A stretch of DNA of 49,488 bases from Pedobacter borealis DSM 19626 (GCF_000708285.2 NZ_JAUG01000026.1:1-49488); one strand, 5' to 3'; positions 38,001 to 45,143 are shown, counted from the first letter of the stretch. Notes: a model not told the origin generated them from the sequence alone. Program-made: numbers and translations.

Positions 38001-38536
38001 ACTTTAAAAGAATAGCTCCCCTGTTTATCACTAATTACACCTTTAGTCGTACCCTTTAAGGCAATTGTTACTCCTTCAAGCGGATTACCTTTTTCATCTT
38101 TTACACTACCGCTAACCAGTATATCAGCACCAATTATACCTGAAAAAAGTTTTTCCTTTGCTTTAATGGTTACGATCTTATTTTTAATCGAATAGGTTAA
38201 TGGTTGGTTAATAAAACAGGCTTTGAGTGCCTCCTCGATGGTAACATTTTTAAGGTTAAGATTTACCTTATGAGCCTGCTCAATTAACTGATCGCTATAA
38301 AAGAAATCATATCCTGTTTGCTTCCTAATTTCCTTAAATACCTGTACAAGGGTAGCATCATTTTGTTTGATAGAAATCTGCTGCCCGTAAACACTAGCAT
38401 TCACCTGGAGAATAGTTGTTGTTAACAACACAATTATCAGTTTCATAACATTTATAATTTTAATCATGCATAACGGTGGCCTGCATACATTTTTAATGTA
38501 AAATTTCATACTTTTGGTTGAGTTTAAGTTCGTCAA
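35006..38536 (-). CDS. SusC/RagA family TonB-dependent transporter with STN signalling domain
   Basis: 1176 residues. After a signal sequence (MKLIIVLLTTTILQVNASVYGQQ; the real start may be one of the inner ATG codons) comes an STN domain (about 50-115), a carboxypeptidase-like beta domain (about 135-215), a plug with VITEEDLKNVPVTSIYEALQGMIPGL, VVTTKKG and the DASAAIYGIKAANGVILV motif, then a 22-strand-type barrel. The STN domain contacts a FecR anti-sigma factor, so substrate binding should switch on the cognate sigma factor. Both FecR and sigma genes are directly upstream. SusC works with the following SusD. Confidence 0.94.
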   Translation of the reverse strand: MTNLNSTKSMKFYIKNVCRPPLCMIKIINVMKLIIVLLTTTILQVNASVYGQQISIKQNDATLVQVFKEIRKQTGYDFFYSDQLIEQAHKVNLNLKNVTIEEALKACFINQPLTYSIKNKIVTIKAKEKLFSGIIGADILVSGSVKDEKGNPLEGVTIALKGTTKGVISDKQGSYSFKVPEKGILIFSLVGYVSKEIAINGQVLLNVQLYQDIKAMDELVVTGYTAQKRKSITGSVSTITEEDLKNVPVTSIYEALQGMIPGLAIQNSNYQPGKNNFNVEIRGKTTGLEMGSSPMGLTSQPSMNNFSLGNSSPLVIIDGIEGNMDLINTNDVESITVLKDASAAIYGIKAANGVILVTTKKGTTNGLNISYSNFFGVKEMKRQIKFLPSWQQAVLINEALKNEPGSSGSGGVGGGAIGNGGVGIGFGDQLAPISQDSIDKYKAGAKGFYNTNWEDLLYLPVAYRQKHALGISGGDAKTTFRVSLGYAQDNGNVKKVSSKEYTAMLNFKSRFSNKFYVSGGVDFAYNPVMEPSGSSMSGVGQLLGDISFLSPMIPFVFENGAPGHNQGAINPLAWLNSPSFMQTTIRNGKGNLNLNWTPIKGLTLNGTVAIGYSNTSRETFRSELYAYTGGPEGTPLNVIPYLSSYINKLDKLESQGTSLQNSVTATYNKYFGNHQITLLAGYQANSTSQNSMGGFKQGLLNDKILNFSLAPNEGQQLFGSRLETGQKSIFGKLSYNYNDIFFTDYTLRSDATSAFSPEHYWGLFPSVGAALVVSNLSWWAENQKLKDAINYLKLRGTWGSLGNASVGYFSYLRTFQQYNYSFNQQNVPAVYPTNGYDPNITWEKTKITNIGLDIGFLKDKMNFSFEWYHKNTVDILMGLGAPLSYGLGSVPFENVGSMVNKGLEMQLGTRGRKGNFSWALTGFFTYNQNKITKYKIINRTTSLSSGSEMVVGNESNAIYGLVADGIMQTQEEVDAAPKIAGINPANYGPGDIKYIDQNGDGVIDYKDRVKLGVNVAPARYGLTMQGSWKRLSVSLVFQGSTGNKAYIGDALGAIGNDKLKASVYFWDRWTPENKTNTMPRAYNTYWQNNPNQVFSSFWLRDVSYVRLRTLTVTYDLPLNICEKISAKHLKVFYSGENLATISNFYKGLDPETSTPYVSRLSFSAPVVHSLGINVQF

Positions 38537-38640
38537 GTGAGCCTGATTTAATGGTTCGGCAACACTTTACAAGGGTTCATTAATAATGTGTAAAAGCAAC
38601 CCGATTAACCTCGGGATTAATGAATAGACCAAAACTTACG

Positions 38641-38674
38641 GCCGGGAATGTTGCAACATTTCCGGCTATTTTTT
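38641..38674. terminator. long hairpin between fecR and susC
   Basis: A 26-base near-perfect palindrome (GCCGGGAATGTTG with its complement, one G-T pair) followed on the plus strand by TATTTTTT. No plus-strand gene precedes it; on the minus strand it lies between fecR and susC and lacks a T tract. It may partly separate fecR from susC transcription. Confidence 0.4.
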
Positions 38675-38782
38675 AGCCTAACCACCCGTATTCAGGGATC
38701 TTGTGAGTATTTTTCTTGCATTTGGTTAGTTTATTCGGTTAGTTAATGATATTTAGTTATTGTAATTTATATATATCAGATT

Positions 38783-40021
38783 TTACTCCAATACGGTGAT
38801 TTTTTTACCGGTAATCTTAAATTTAATCTGACCGGTTGACTCAAGCCTCTCTAAAACGGCCGATAAATTCATTGATCGTGATATTGAACCGCTATAAGTT
38901 TGGTCGGTTTTAACATTGCTCTGATATTCAACTTCAATATCATACCACCTGTTTAATGCTTTCATAATTTCGGTTAACGACTCTTTCTTGAAAATAAAAT
39001 CACCGTTTTTCCAGCCCATGGCTTGTTCTACGTCAGCTTGCTGAACGCTAAGCGAATAGGTTGATGATTGAAGAAGTGATTGCTGTCCGGGTTGTAAAAG
39101 TTTTGAATTATGCGTTCTAAGCTGCGAAACTTTAACAGCACCTTCTAACAGCGTTGTTTTAGTAACTGCGTCATCAGTATAGGCTTTAATGTTGAAATGT
39201 GTACCCAATACCTCTACCACTTGGTTATGGCTGATTACGCGGAAAGGCAGGGCCTTATTTTTTGCAACTTCAAAGTATGCCTCTCCAATCAACGTTACTT
39301 TACGTTCATTACCTGTGAATACAGCCGGATAGATTAATGTGGACGCGGCATTTAACCACACCTTAGTACCATCAGGCAAGGTTAACTCATATTGCCCTGC
39401 TCTTGGCACTTCGAGTTTATTCATCATCACCTTTGCACCATTTTTACCATTGTCACCTTGATAGGTTAATTGTCCATCAGCAGTTTTATTAACCATAATA
39501 CTACCTTGTTCTGCCAAGAGGCCATTTTTAGCATGATCAAGTATTACCTTTTTGCCATCAGCCAAAGTTAACATTGCCTTGTTACCGCCAGGAGCAACAT
39601 CTGCAGCCACTTGATTATTGTTGGCTATTGATTCTGTATGATGTTGATAAAGATAAATACTACTCCCGATGCCAACCAGGATGGCTGCAGCGACAGCTAT
39701 GCGGCCAATTGATTGCCAAAGTGTTCTTATTTTTGGTTGATTAGCAACATCCGGAACCGAGTTGTGCGCTTCATCGCATTTGTTTTTAATTGCAGCCCAA
39801 ACTTCTTCACGAATGGCAGATGGAATTTCTATCCTTTTTGCTGACAATAAAAATCTTACCTCCATCTTAGCTGCCTGCATCTCTGCCAAATTCTCAGGAG
39901 CTGATGCCACCCAGCTTTCCCAATACGCCACTGACTCAGGACTTGCGTACTTAACGTATTCCAAAAAGAATTTGTCGGACATGAAATCCTCCTTTGTGTA
40001 TTGGTTATGCTTTGAACTCAT
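38783..40021 (-). CDS. FecR-family anti-sigma factor
   Basis: 412-residue single-pass membrane regulator. A cytoplasmic N-terminal helical domain binds the sigma factor; one membrane helix lies at about 108-126 (IAVAAAILVGIGSSIYLY); the periplasmic FecR domain has GEAYFEVAKNKALPFRVIS and VLGTHFNIKAYTDD; and the C-terminal STN-like DUF4974 domain (about 340-410) includes LTEIMKALNRWYDIEVEY. It would hold the ECF sigma factor until the STN domain of the SusC reports substrate. It is upstream of susC and downstream of the sigma gene on the same strand. Confidence 0.93.
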   Translation of the reverse strand: MSSKHNQYTKEDFMSDKFFLEYVKYASPESVAYWESWVASAPENLAEMQAAKMEVRFLLSAKRIEIPSAIREEVWAAIKNKCDEAHNSVPDVANQPKIRTLWQSIGRIAVAAAILVGIGSSIYLYQHHTESIANNNQVAADVAPGGNKAMLTLADGKKVILDHAKNGLLAEQGSIMVNKTADGQLTYQGDNGKNGAKVMMNKLEVPRAGQYELTLPDGTKVWLNAASTLIYPAVFTGNERKVTLIGEAYFEVAKNKALPFRVISHNQVVEVLGTHFNIKAYTDDAVTKTTLLEGAVKVSQLRTHNSKLLQPGQQSLLQSSTYSLSVQQADVEQAMGWKNGDFIFKKESLTEIMKALNRWYDIEVEYQSNVKTDQTYSGSISRSMNLSAVLERLESTGQIKFKITGKKITVLE

Positions 40022-40278
40022 TTGAATTATTTTTTAATTGTCAATTGAACTTGCGTAATCTCCGGGCTTACTGTATAAGCTATCAAAGATTAAAAAATAT
40101 TAAAACCCATTAATTACATTTAACTCCATCTAATTTACAAACTATGTAAGCCTATTAAATGGCTCAAGTCCTTAACTTTATTTTAACACAGGACACAACA
40201 AAAAATAAAAACACCCCAAAAAGGATAAATATTTTTATATTATTTTAAAACATAGGGAAAATCAGATATAAAATCTAA

Positions 40279-40510
40279 TGAGCTCGGGATAAACACCATA
40301 CTATTTAGGCCATCTCAAGCCAGGGTAATACCTCCCCGTTCTGCTTAAGTCGGCCTGACTGATGCGGGATGCAATAATTAGCCACAACACAAACGTCAGG
40401 TGCATCAGGCACGGACGCAGGTTTTTATTCAAAAGTGTTATGTTTTTAATTATTTTCATGAACTCGCCAAAGCCTCGGTTCAGGTTATGAGGTTTCTTAT
40501 CCCGAACTCA
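40279..40510. mobile_element. MITE or insertion-sequence remnant between sigma and fecR genes
   Basis: Terminal inverted repeats TGAGCTCGGGATAA (40279-40292) and TTATCCCGAACTCA (40497-40510) match at 13 of 14 positions and enclose 232 bases without coding capacity. Further short inverted words (CTGATGC / GCATCAG) lie inside. The remaining part of the 594-base gap shows nothing else. The family of the parent element is not recognised. Confidence 0.5.
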
Positions 40511-40615
40511 CGCTATTTACCATGTCCAATTGTACTGTTAAGAATGTTTAATACAGTATAAGCTTCCCAAAAACACTAAACTAAATGGCTAAATTGTTAG
40601 ATTGCCGTAATGAAT

Positions 40616-41206
40616 TTAGGACATTAACTTCAGGTAGTAAATCAAAGTTGGCAGTGAAACATGAAGGATATCTCTGAGTGCATCCAAAGCCCGGGCAGTA
40701 AGCTTATATCCCCCTTTTATGGAGATATTCATTATTTGTGAGATTTCCTTATAATCCAGTTCCTCAAAATAACGAAGAAAGATGATCTCTTTTTGACGGG
40801 TGCTTAACTTATTAAGCGCATTTAAAATCTTGGCAGCCTGTTCTTTGTCGATCTCTTTTTTTATATAGGCGGATTCGGCAGAAAACTCCAGCTGGAAAGT
40901 ATATTCGCCTGTTAACGAAATTATTCGGTCTCTTTTTTGATCGCGGATACTGTTGTAAATTGCACTCCGTAATGATACCAGCAGATAAGGTTTAAAATTA
41001 CTGATTGAATGAATGGTATGCCTGTTTACCCAAAGCTTTATAAACAGATTTTGAATACATTCTTTGACCAATTCTTCATCATAGTTGATACGCATTCCAT
41101 ATTCATACAGCATATCAAAAAATTTATTGTAAATCTTTTGATAAGACTTTTGATCGCCGCCAATAATATTATCCCAAATTATACTATCTTCAGTATCTTT
41201 CTTCAT
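40616..41206 (-). CDS. ECF-type RNA polymerase sigma factor
   Basis: 196-residue sigma-70 factor of the Bacteroidota SusC/FecR-associated group. Region 2 covers about residues 25-95 (YEYGMRINYDEELVKECIQNLFIKLWVNR, the core-binding and -10 recognition part), region 4 about 130-185 (LNKLSTRQKEIIFLRYFEELDYKEISQIMNIS, the helix-turn-helix for the -35 element). It should be held by the FecR protein encoded downstream and, once freed, transcribe the SusCD locus. The wide gap to fecR containing a MITE-like element suggests the two may now have separate promoters. Confidence 0.93.
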   Translation of the reverse strand: MKKDTEDSIIWDNIIGGDQKSYQKIYNKFFDMLYEYGMRINYDEELVKECIQNLFIKLWVNRHTIHSISNFKPYLLVSLRSAIYNSIRDQKRDRIISLTGEYTFQLEFSAESAYIKKEIDKEQAAKILNALNKLSTRQKEIIFLRYFEELDYKEISQIMNISIKGGYKLTARALDALRDILHVSLPTLIYYLKLMS

Positions 41207-41926
41207 TACGTTATTTTTTCACCCTGCCAAACGCTTTAAATTATAGGAAAGATAGTTAATACCCCGAATAACTTACCCATAAAACAAAAAAAAGGATGAG
41301 ATTAGTTGTGATAATGCAAGTCTAGCGAAATTATATTTTAATACATAGCGCACAATTAAAAAAAACACATACATTCTTTGAACTTCGTCAAAATCGAAGA
41401 GGCCGACGATACGTCTATAATCCCTTTAAGTGTCATATGATGATGTAATAAAGTATCATCCATTCTTAAAAGAAAGGAGTGCGGTGACAAAGAGTATCTT
41501 ATTAAAATATCAAATATCTACTTTACGGTACAGATACGAATCATAACAATGAAATATGTTCCTCAGATGGTAGACACCGTGCTAAATTATCCTATTTTCT
41601 TAAACTTAATACTATTGCAATCCATCTTTCCTACGTATTGGAAATTAAGAAATTTCTAAAAGTTAATGTTATTTAAAATTTATCTCACTCTCTAACATTT
41701 GAGTGTTCGACAAGTGACCTTCAAAACATTAGGAATTTAGCCTTATTTCGCTTAACAATGAAATTCTGACACAGAATTCGTTAAAGTGAAAAGACAGAAT
41801 TAAGTAACCCATATTTATACAGAAGTAAGACAAAAAAACATAAACGACTCAACACAAATGATTTAAATATTAACTTTCAAGCTTTCAAAGTAGGTTAAAA
41901 TTGGCAATAGTTGTGCGACTGTAACC
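41207..41926. other. non-coding stretch at the right end of the putative island
   Basis: About 720 AT-rich bases with no ORF, RNA gene or strong hairpin that I can support. It should include the sigma gene promoter. Confidence 0.35.
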
Positions 41927-41940
41927 CCCTTCGGCTCCAC
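41927..41940 (+). other. second copy of the ssrA 3'-end attachment sequence
   Basis: CCCTTCGGCTCCAC, identical and co-oriented to 17836-17849. The bases just before it (GCGACT, then a short insertion, then CCC) still resemble the tmRNA T-arm. Confidence 0.6.
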
Positions 41941-42145
41941 TTAACAATTAAAGCGCTGATAATAAACGCTTTAATTTTAAATAAAGGATTTGAACCTTCT
42001 TTCAATCCTTAATCGCAACAAACACATTATCAATCGTTTAAATTATTTAAAATACTTTTTGGGACAGTTTTCTGTGTAAAAATTCTATTTTCTATGGCGT
42101 TTTGTTTACACCATTTTTACACCAGAGTTATTTACTATTTACACC

Positions 42146-42345
42146 ATGCAAATCAGCTTAAAGCTAATCTATTATACCCATAAGAAATATTCTGATGGGT
42201 CACATCTAATTATCCTTCCATATATCCACGAGCGTAAGGTCAAAAAGAAGTCTTGACAAGTTGCCTACCTGAAAATTGGGACGCTAGAAGAAACAGGGTA
42301 AAAGACAGTGTGGGCATTTCGGTAAAAAAGTGTAAGTAAAACTGT
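42146..42345 (+). pseudogene. internally deleted tyrosine integrase remnant
   Basis: ATG 42146 opens 37 codons (MQISLKLIYYTHKKYSDGSH then LPYIHERKVKKKS) matching the N-terminal arm-binding start of Bacteroidota phage-type integrases, ended by TGA. About 60 bases later a frame reads VKDSVGISVKKCK and stops, which resembles the usual C-terminal end of such integrases. The catalytic core is absent. It lies about 200 bases inside the second ssrA-like attachment copy and before a hairpin with arms AAACCCTTG and CAAGGGTTT near 42360-42393. Confidence 0.55.
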
Positions 42346-42406
42346 AAGCATCCAAACACAAAACCCTTGCAAGCAACAAGCTAACAAGGGTTTATGTTTT
42401 TACTTA

Positions 42407-42422
42407 GTGATCCCGACGATAA
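42407..42422 (-). other. imperfect copy of the tRNA-Arg 3' end
   Basis: GTGATCCCGACGATAA matches the plus-strand sequence at the tRNA-Arg 3' end (48381-48396) at 14 of 16 positions, same orientation. It follows an integrase remnant and hairpin, the usual surroundings of a tRNA attachment site. Confidence 0.4.
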
Positions 42423-42529
42423 AAAATTCAGCCCTAGAACATATTTAAAGTGAATCAATTGTGTTCAGACGAACGCATTATTAATCAAACTGCTTTCCCT
42501 TTTATGGATCCTTTAAAGTTTCAGCAAAA

Positions 42530-42720
42530 GTGGTTCTCCCTCTCCAGAATGCCGTGGCCTCCTTGTTTGACCTTGACAAAACAGATCGCAAAAAGCTAAA
42601 AGCAACGATCAATGAGCTTGCCGAGAAATGGAAACCTTATCGCACCTATGTATGTGTCATTTGTGGCACTGGAACGATAGTAGGCTCTCTTTTATCGTTG
42701 TGCTTATCAAATAGGCCTGA
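42530..42720 (+). pseudogene. DNA-3-methyladenine glycosylase (AlkA-like) C-terminal fragment
   Basis: The frame from 42530 reads LQNAVASLFDLDKTDRKKL then AEKWKPYRTYVC, matching the end of AlkA-type DNA glycosylases, where a W-x-PYR motif precedes a C-terminal HLW segment. At about 42655 the frame is off by one base; the next frame gives HLWHWNDS, completing the family motif. The N-terminal part and the catalytic HhH-Asp region are missing. The enzyme would remove alkylated bases; this copy is dead. Confidence 0.6.
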
Positions 42721-42735
42721 TATTGAATTATAGAG

Positions 42736-42766
42736 AAAGGTCTTGGGTTCAATCCTAAGACCTTTT
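42736..42766 (+). terminator. rho-independent terminator after the glycosylase remnant
   Basis: Twelve-pair stem AAAGGTCTTGGG with CCTAAGACCTTT (one G-U), loop TTCAAT, short T tract. It also lies just after the stop of the convergent minus-strand gene. Confidence 0.6.
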
Positions 42767-42793
42767 GTGTGACTTAATCAGCCTTGCCCATTA

Positions 42794-43282
42794 TTAATAA
42801 AGGTCACATCTATTTCCACTAATCTGGCTAGCACAGGCTGACCAGTATAAATTTAATTTCTCATTTTTGGATAGTTGCTCTATTGCCTTTTTGATTCTTA
42901 CATTAGTTTCAATTAATTCGGAAAGTGAAGTTTCTTTATTAACGGTAACAACATTCATTCTTTGTCCAATAGTTTGATTACCCCAATCTGATAAACTTCC
43001 AAGGTCATATAATTTTAAGTTGGGGGCATTTTCTCCTCCTTTAAATACTATTGTTGGAGGATAAATAGTGGAATTCCCACTATTGTTGTCATGATGTAGT
43101 GTTAGTTTATCAATTTTCACCTGCTTTATTAATGAAGAGGCTACATTGGTCGTCAAAGTATATCCAATTGGCTGTAAAATATACAGGTCAATATTTTCAG
43201 GAAGTTTTATGTTGACAGCGCCTCCTGAGTAGCTTCCATGTCCGAGAAGGACTAAGTCTCTATCCGTAGTTTGTATGCTCAT
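42794..43282 (-). CDS. putative Stv-adhesin-like protein with GHG and SAC motifs
   Basis: 162 residues without signal peptide. It begins MSIQTTDRDLVLLGHGSYSGG and contains DLYILQPIGYTLTT; this resembles the 'putative adhesin Stv' type of domain seen in secreted effector-like proteins, though I cannot confirm the family. Near the C-terminus the sequence is NLYWSACAS. A His-Gly after a hydrophobic strand and a Cys after another strand recall clan CD cysteine peptidases, but the His-Cys distance of about 135 residues is long. It is the last gene of the cytolysin cluster, 136 bases after the cytolysin stop. Confidence 0.5.
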   Translation of the reverse strand: MSIQTTDRDLVLLGHGSYSGGAVNIKLPENIDLYILQPIGYTLTTNVASSLIKQVKIDKLTLHHDNNSGNSTIYPPTIVFKGGENAPNLKLYDLGSLSDWGNQTIGQRMNVVTVNKETSLSELIETNVRIKKAIEQLSKNEKLNLYWSACASQISGNRCDLY

Positions 43283-43322
43283 AATTTCATTTTTGAGTTA
43301 AATAATCTATTGTTTTTACGTA

Positions 43323-43350
43323 GGGGTAATTTGAGCTCAAACTACCCCCT
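43323..43350. repeat. palindrome between the cytolysin and the GHG-protein gene
   Basis: GGGGTAATTTGAG followed by CTCAAACTACCCC, a 26-base palindrome with one mismatch. There is no T tract on the minus strand, so it may be an mRNA hairpin or protein-binding site. Confidence 0.45.
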
Positions 43351-43418
43351 GATGTAATTGTTTATTTGATTTTGTTGGTATACCCATCATGGGTATTGTT
43401 TTCAAATGGATGATTGTC

Positions 43419-44816
43419 CTATGAGATGCCGTGTTTAGGCGATAGGGTGGTGCCCCAGATCTTATAGGTTTTGTTAGTAGGTCCATTTTCGGCAACACTA
43501 ATGGCTTCTCTCCACGGATCCCATACTAGTCCTGTTTTGGCCCAAGCTTTTATCCTAACGTTGTTGGCATCACCTGGTAAATCTACTGTTCTTTGGTATG
43601 GTGAGGTTACGTTGCCAGAGTCAAATCGATGCCCAACATTATTTCCATTACCATCTTTTTCGTTCCAGGTTACTTCCCATTTGCCAACATAACCGCCTTC
43701 TTGAACTATTCTTACATAACCAGAAGGGTATTCAACACATTCTGTTTCTACATAGTCGGTAGACATAGGCATTACAGCAAATTGATGGTCTTTTAAAAAG
43801 TTAACCGTATAAGAAATAGGGTAGGCGGGGTTTTCTTTGTTTAATTGAATTCCGCCCTTAATGATGTTCTGAATTTTACTAAAGCTTTCGCCTCCAAAAA
43901 GATCGCTGCTGATTTTGGCGCCCCCACCTAAAACAAGTACTGTAAATGTGGAGTTCCTTGCAATAGCCTCATACTTGTTTTTGGCGCTTGCTTCGATACT
44001 TGTTCCTCCAGCGGTTAACATTTTCATAGTGTTTTCCATATCTGATTTTGTTTCGCTTGAATTGGTGTCCATGCGCACCATGATAATACGGCCGTAATCT
44101 ACTGATTTTACATAGGCTGGTGGATTTTCGCTTGACATGATCGCTTTAACGTCTTCTAAGCTTACATTATCACCAAATACAGTTGCTGGAGTTTCAGGAA
44201 GATCAATAGTCGCTGTATAATAGATCTGTTTAAACATGGCAACAGTAGTAGAACTGTTGGTCTTTTTTTCAAAATGGAATTTGTTTTTGATTTCGTTATC
44301 GGCCCATTTAGTACTAAAGCCAAGATCTATGGAAAGTTGGCTGTCTGAATAAGCCTTAGTCACAGAATAAGTCATACGGGCTACGTGGTCTTGTCCTTTG
44401 GAGAGCACGTTTTCTTGCCAATAGCTCGCGATATTATTGATTTCGGTTTCTACAGTTACATTTTTTGGCTGTTCAATAGTTTTAATCCCATTCTTGTCGA
44501 GCCCGGGTAGGTCTACTCTTAAGGTTAATGGCGATTTTTGTAAGGTAATTGCCTGTGGCTTGCCTTCGGCGAGATTTCTGTTGGCAAGAATAAGGGCGCC
44601 TGGATAAATAACTCCATTAGAAGGAGAAAGGATAGAAATATCGCTAATTTCCTTGGTCAACTTTTTTGGTGTGTTGGTACAAATAATTACGCTGTTCGAA
44701 GTACTTTGGCTTCTGCCCGGGAGTGTTTCTGGGTGCGCACTGTCTACTGTGCTTAATAATTCGCGATGATCATATTTTAAACCGCGGATATATTCATTGA
44801 TTTGTTGCTTTTCCAT
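43419..44816 (-). CDS. cholesterol-dependent (thiol-activated) cytolysin
   Basis: 465-residue member of the pore-forming cholesterol-dependent cytolysin family, matching perfringolysin-like proteins along the whole length. Family segments: INEYIRGLKYDHRELL at the start, GVIYPGALILANRNL, VDLPGL, the transmembrane-hairpin region, FTVLVLGGGAK, NPAYPISYTVNFLKD and the C-terminal domain 4. There the undecapeptide (residues about 426-436) reads AKTGLVWDPWR where classical toxins have ECTGLAWEWWR, so the cysteine is Lys. The Thr457-Leu458 pair in WGTTLSP, which recognises cholesterol, is kept. No signal peptide is seen, so release by lysis or an unknown route is likely. It sits between an 80-residue gene and a GHG-motif gene. 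Confidence 0.93.
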   Translation of the reverse strand: MEKQQINEYIRGLKYDHRELLSTVDSAHPETLPGRSQSTSNSVIICTNTPKKLTKEISDISILSPSNGVIYPGALILANRNLAEGKPQAITLQKSPLTLRVDLPGLDKNGIKTIEQPKNVTVETEINNIASYWQENVLSKGQDHVARMTYSVTKAYSDSQLSIDLGFSTKWADNEIKNKFHFEKKTNSSTTVAMFKQIYYTATIDLPETPATVFGDNVSLEDVKAIMSSENPPAYVKSVDYGRIIMVRMDTNSSETKSDMENTMKMLTAGGTSIEASAKNKYEAIARNSTFTVLVLGGGAKISSDLFGGESFSKIQNIIKGGIQLNKENPAYPISYTVNFLKDHQFAVMPMSTDYVETECVEYPSGYVRIVQEGGYVGKWEVTWNEKDGNGNNVGHRFDSGNVTSPYQRTVDLPGDANNVRIKAWAKTGLVWDPWREAISVAENGPTNKTYKIWGTTLSPKHGIS

Positions 44817-44842
44817 TGTTTTAGTGTTTATTATTGGTAAGC

Positions 44843-44873
44843 GCCTACTCTTTTTACGGTTTTCGGCTTCCCC
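44843..44873 (-). repeat. conserved leader element upstream of the cytolysin (copy 1)
   Basis: On the minus strand it reads GGGGAAGCCGAAAACCGT, five A, then GAGTAGGC, ending 26 bases before the cytolysin ATG. Nearly the same sequence lies 21 bases before the 80-residue gene at 45144-45172. Confidence 0.6.
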
Positions 44874-44879
44874 ATTTAA

Positions 44880-45122
44880 TCAAATTACCGTGTACGCGTT
44901 CTGGAATTGGGATCTTAGAACTGTGGTCATCTGATCAGCGGCTACCTGCTGATTATTAATGGTAAATCTGGCAGCATATCCGTCGTTGATATAAGCATAG
45001 GTTGCGGTGCCGCCTGCTAATTGAAGACGTTCGTCCAGTTCACCGCATGCCGCTTTGCAGGCAATTGGTGATGGATCATGTTTTTTAGGCGAATTTTGAC
45101 TGCTAACTGTAACTATTGGCAT
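44880..45122 (-). CDS. small protein of unknown function upstream of the cytolysin
   Basis: 80 residues, not recognised. No signal peptide; the first third is hydrophilic (VSSQNSPKKHDPSP), with two cysteines in ACKAACGELDE, and the second half has GGTATYAYINDGYAARFTINNQQ followed by a helix-like LRSQFQNAYTVI. Its ATG lies 21 bases after a leader element shared with the cytolysin gene, and its stop is 63 bases from the cytolysin start. It could be a partner, chaperone or immunity-like protein; nothing in the sequence decides. Confidence 0.6.
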   Translation of the reverse strand: MPIVTVSSQNSPKKHDPSPIACKAACGELDERLQLAGGTATYAYINDGYAARFTINNQQVAADQMTTVLRSQFQNAYTVI

Positions 45123-45143
45123 GATTTCTATTGTTAGAATGAG

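Larger units (their letters stand above)
17836..41940. mobile_element. putative decayed genomic island at ssrA (about 24 kb)
   Basis: Boundaries are the 14-bp direct repeats at the ssrA 3' end and at 41927-41940. Directly inside the left end lies the C-terminal fragment of a large serine recombinase, whose reading frame runs into the antisense of ssrA, as expected for an integrase gene abutting its site. The inside is one long minus-strand block of sigma/FecR/SusCD/TlpA/peptidase genes plus several broken genes. No conjugation genes or intact integrase remain, so it would be immobile now. Alternative: only the outer parts are mobile-derived and the peptidase locus is older chromosome. Confidence 0.5.

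Noticed and set aside
40279..41926. Search for CRISPR arrays or regularly spaced repeats in the long non-coding stretches
   Set aside because: No regularly spaced direct repeats are visible here or elsewhere in the window.
42360..42393. Hairpin AAACCCTTG/CAAGGGTTT as a terminator of an intact integrase gene
   Set aside because: The hairpin is real, but the gene before it is only a deletion remnant, so it is reported only as context for the remnant.
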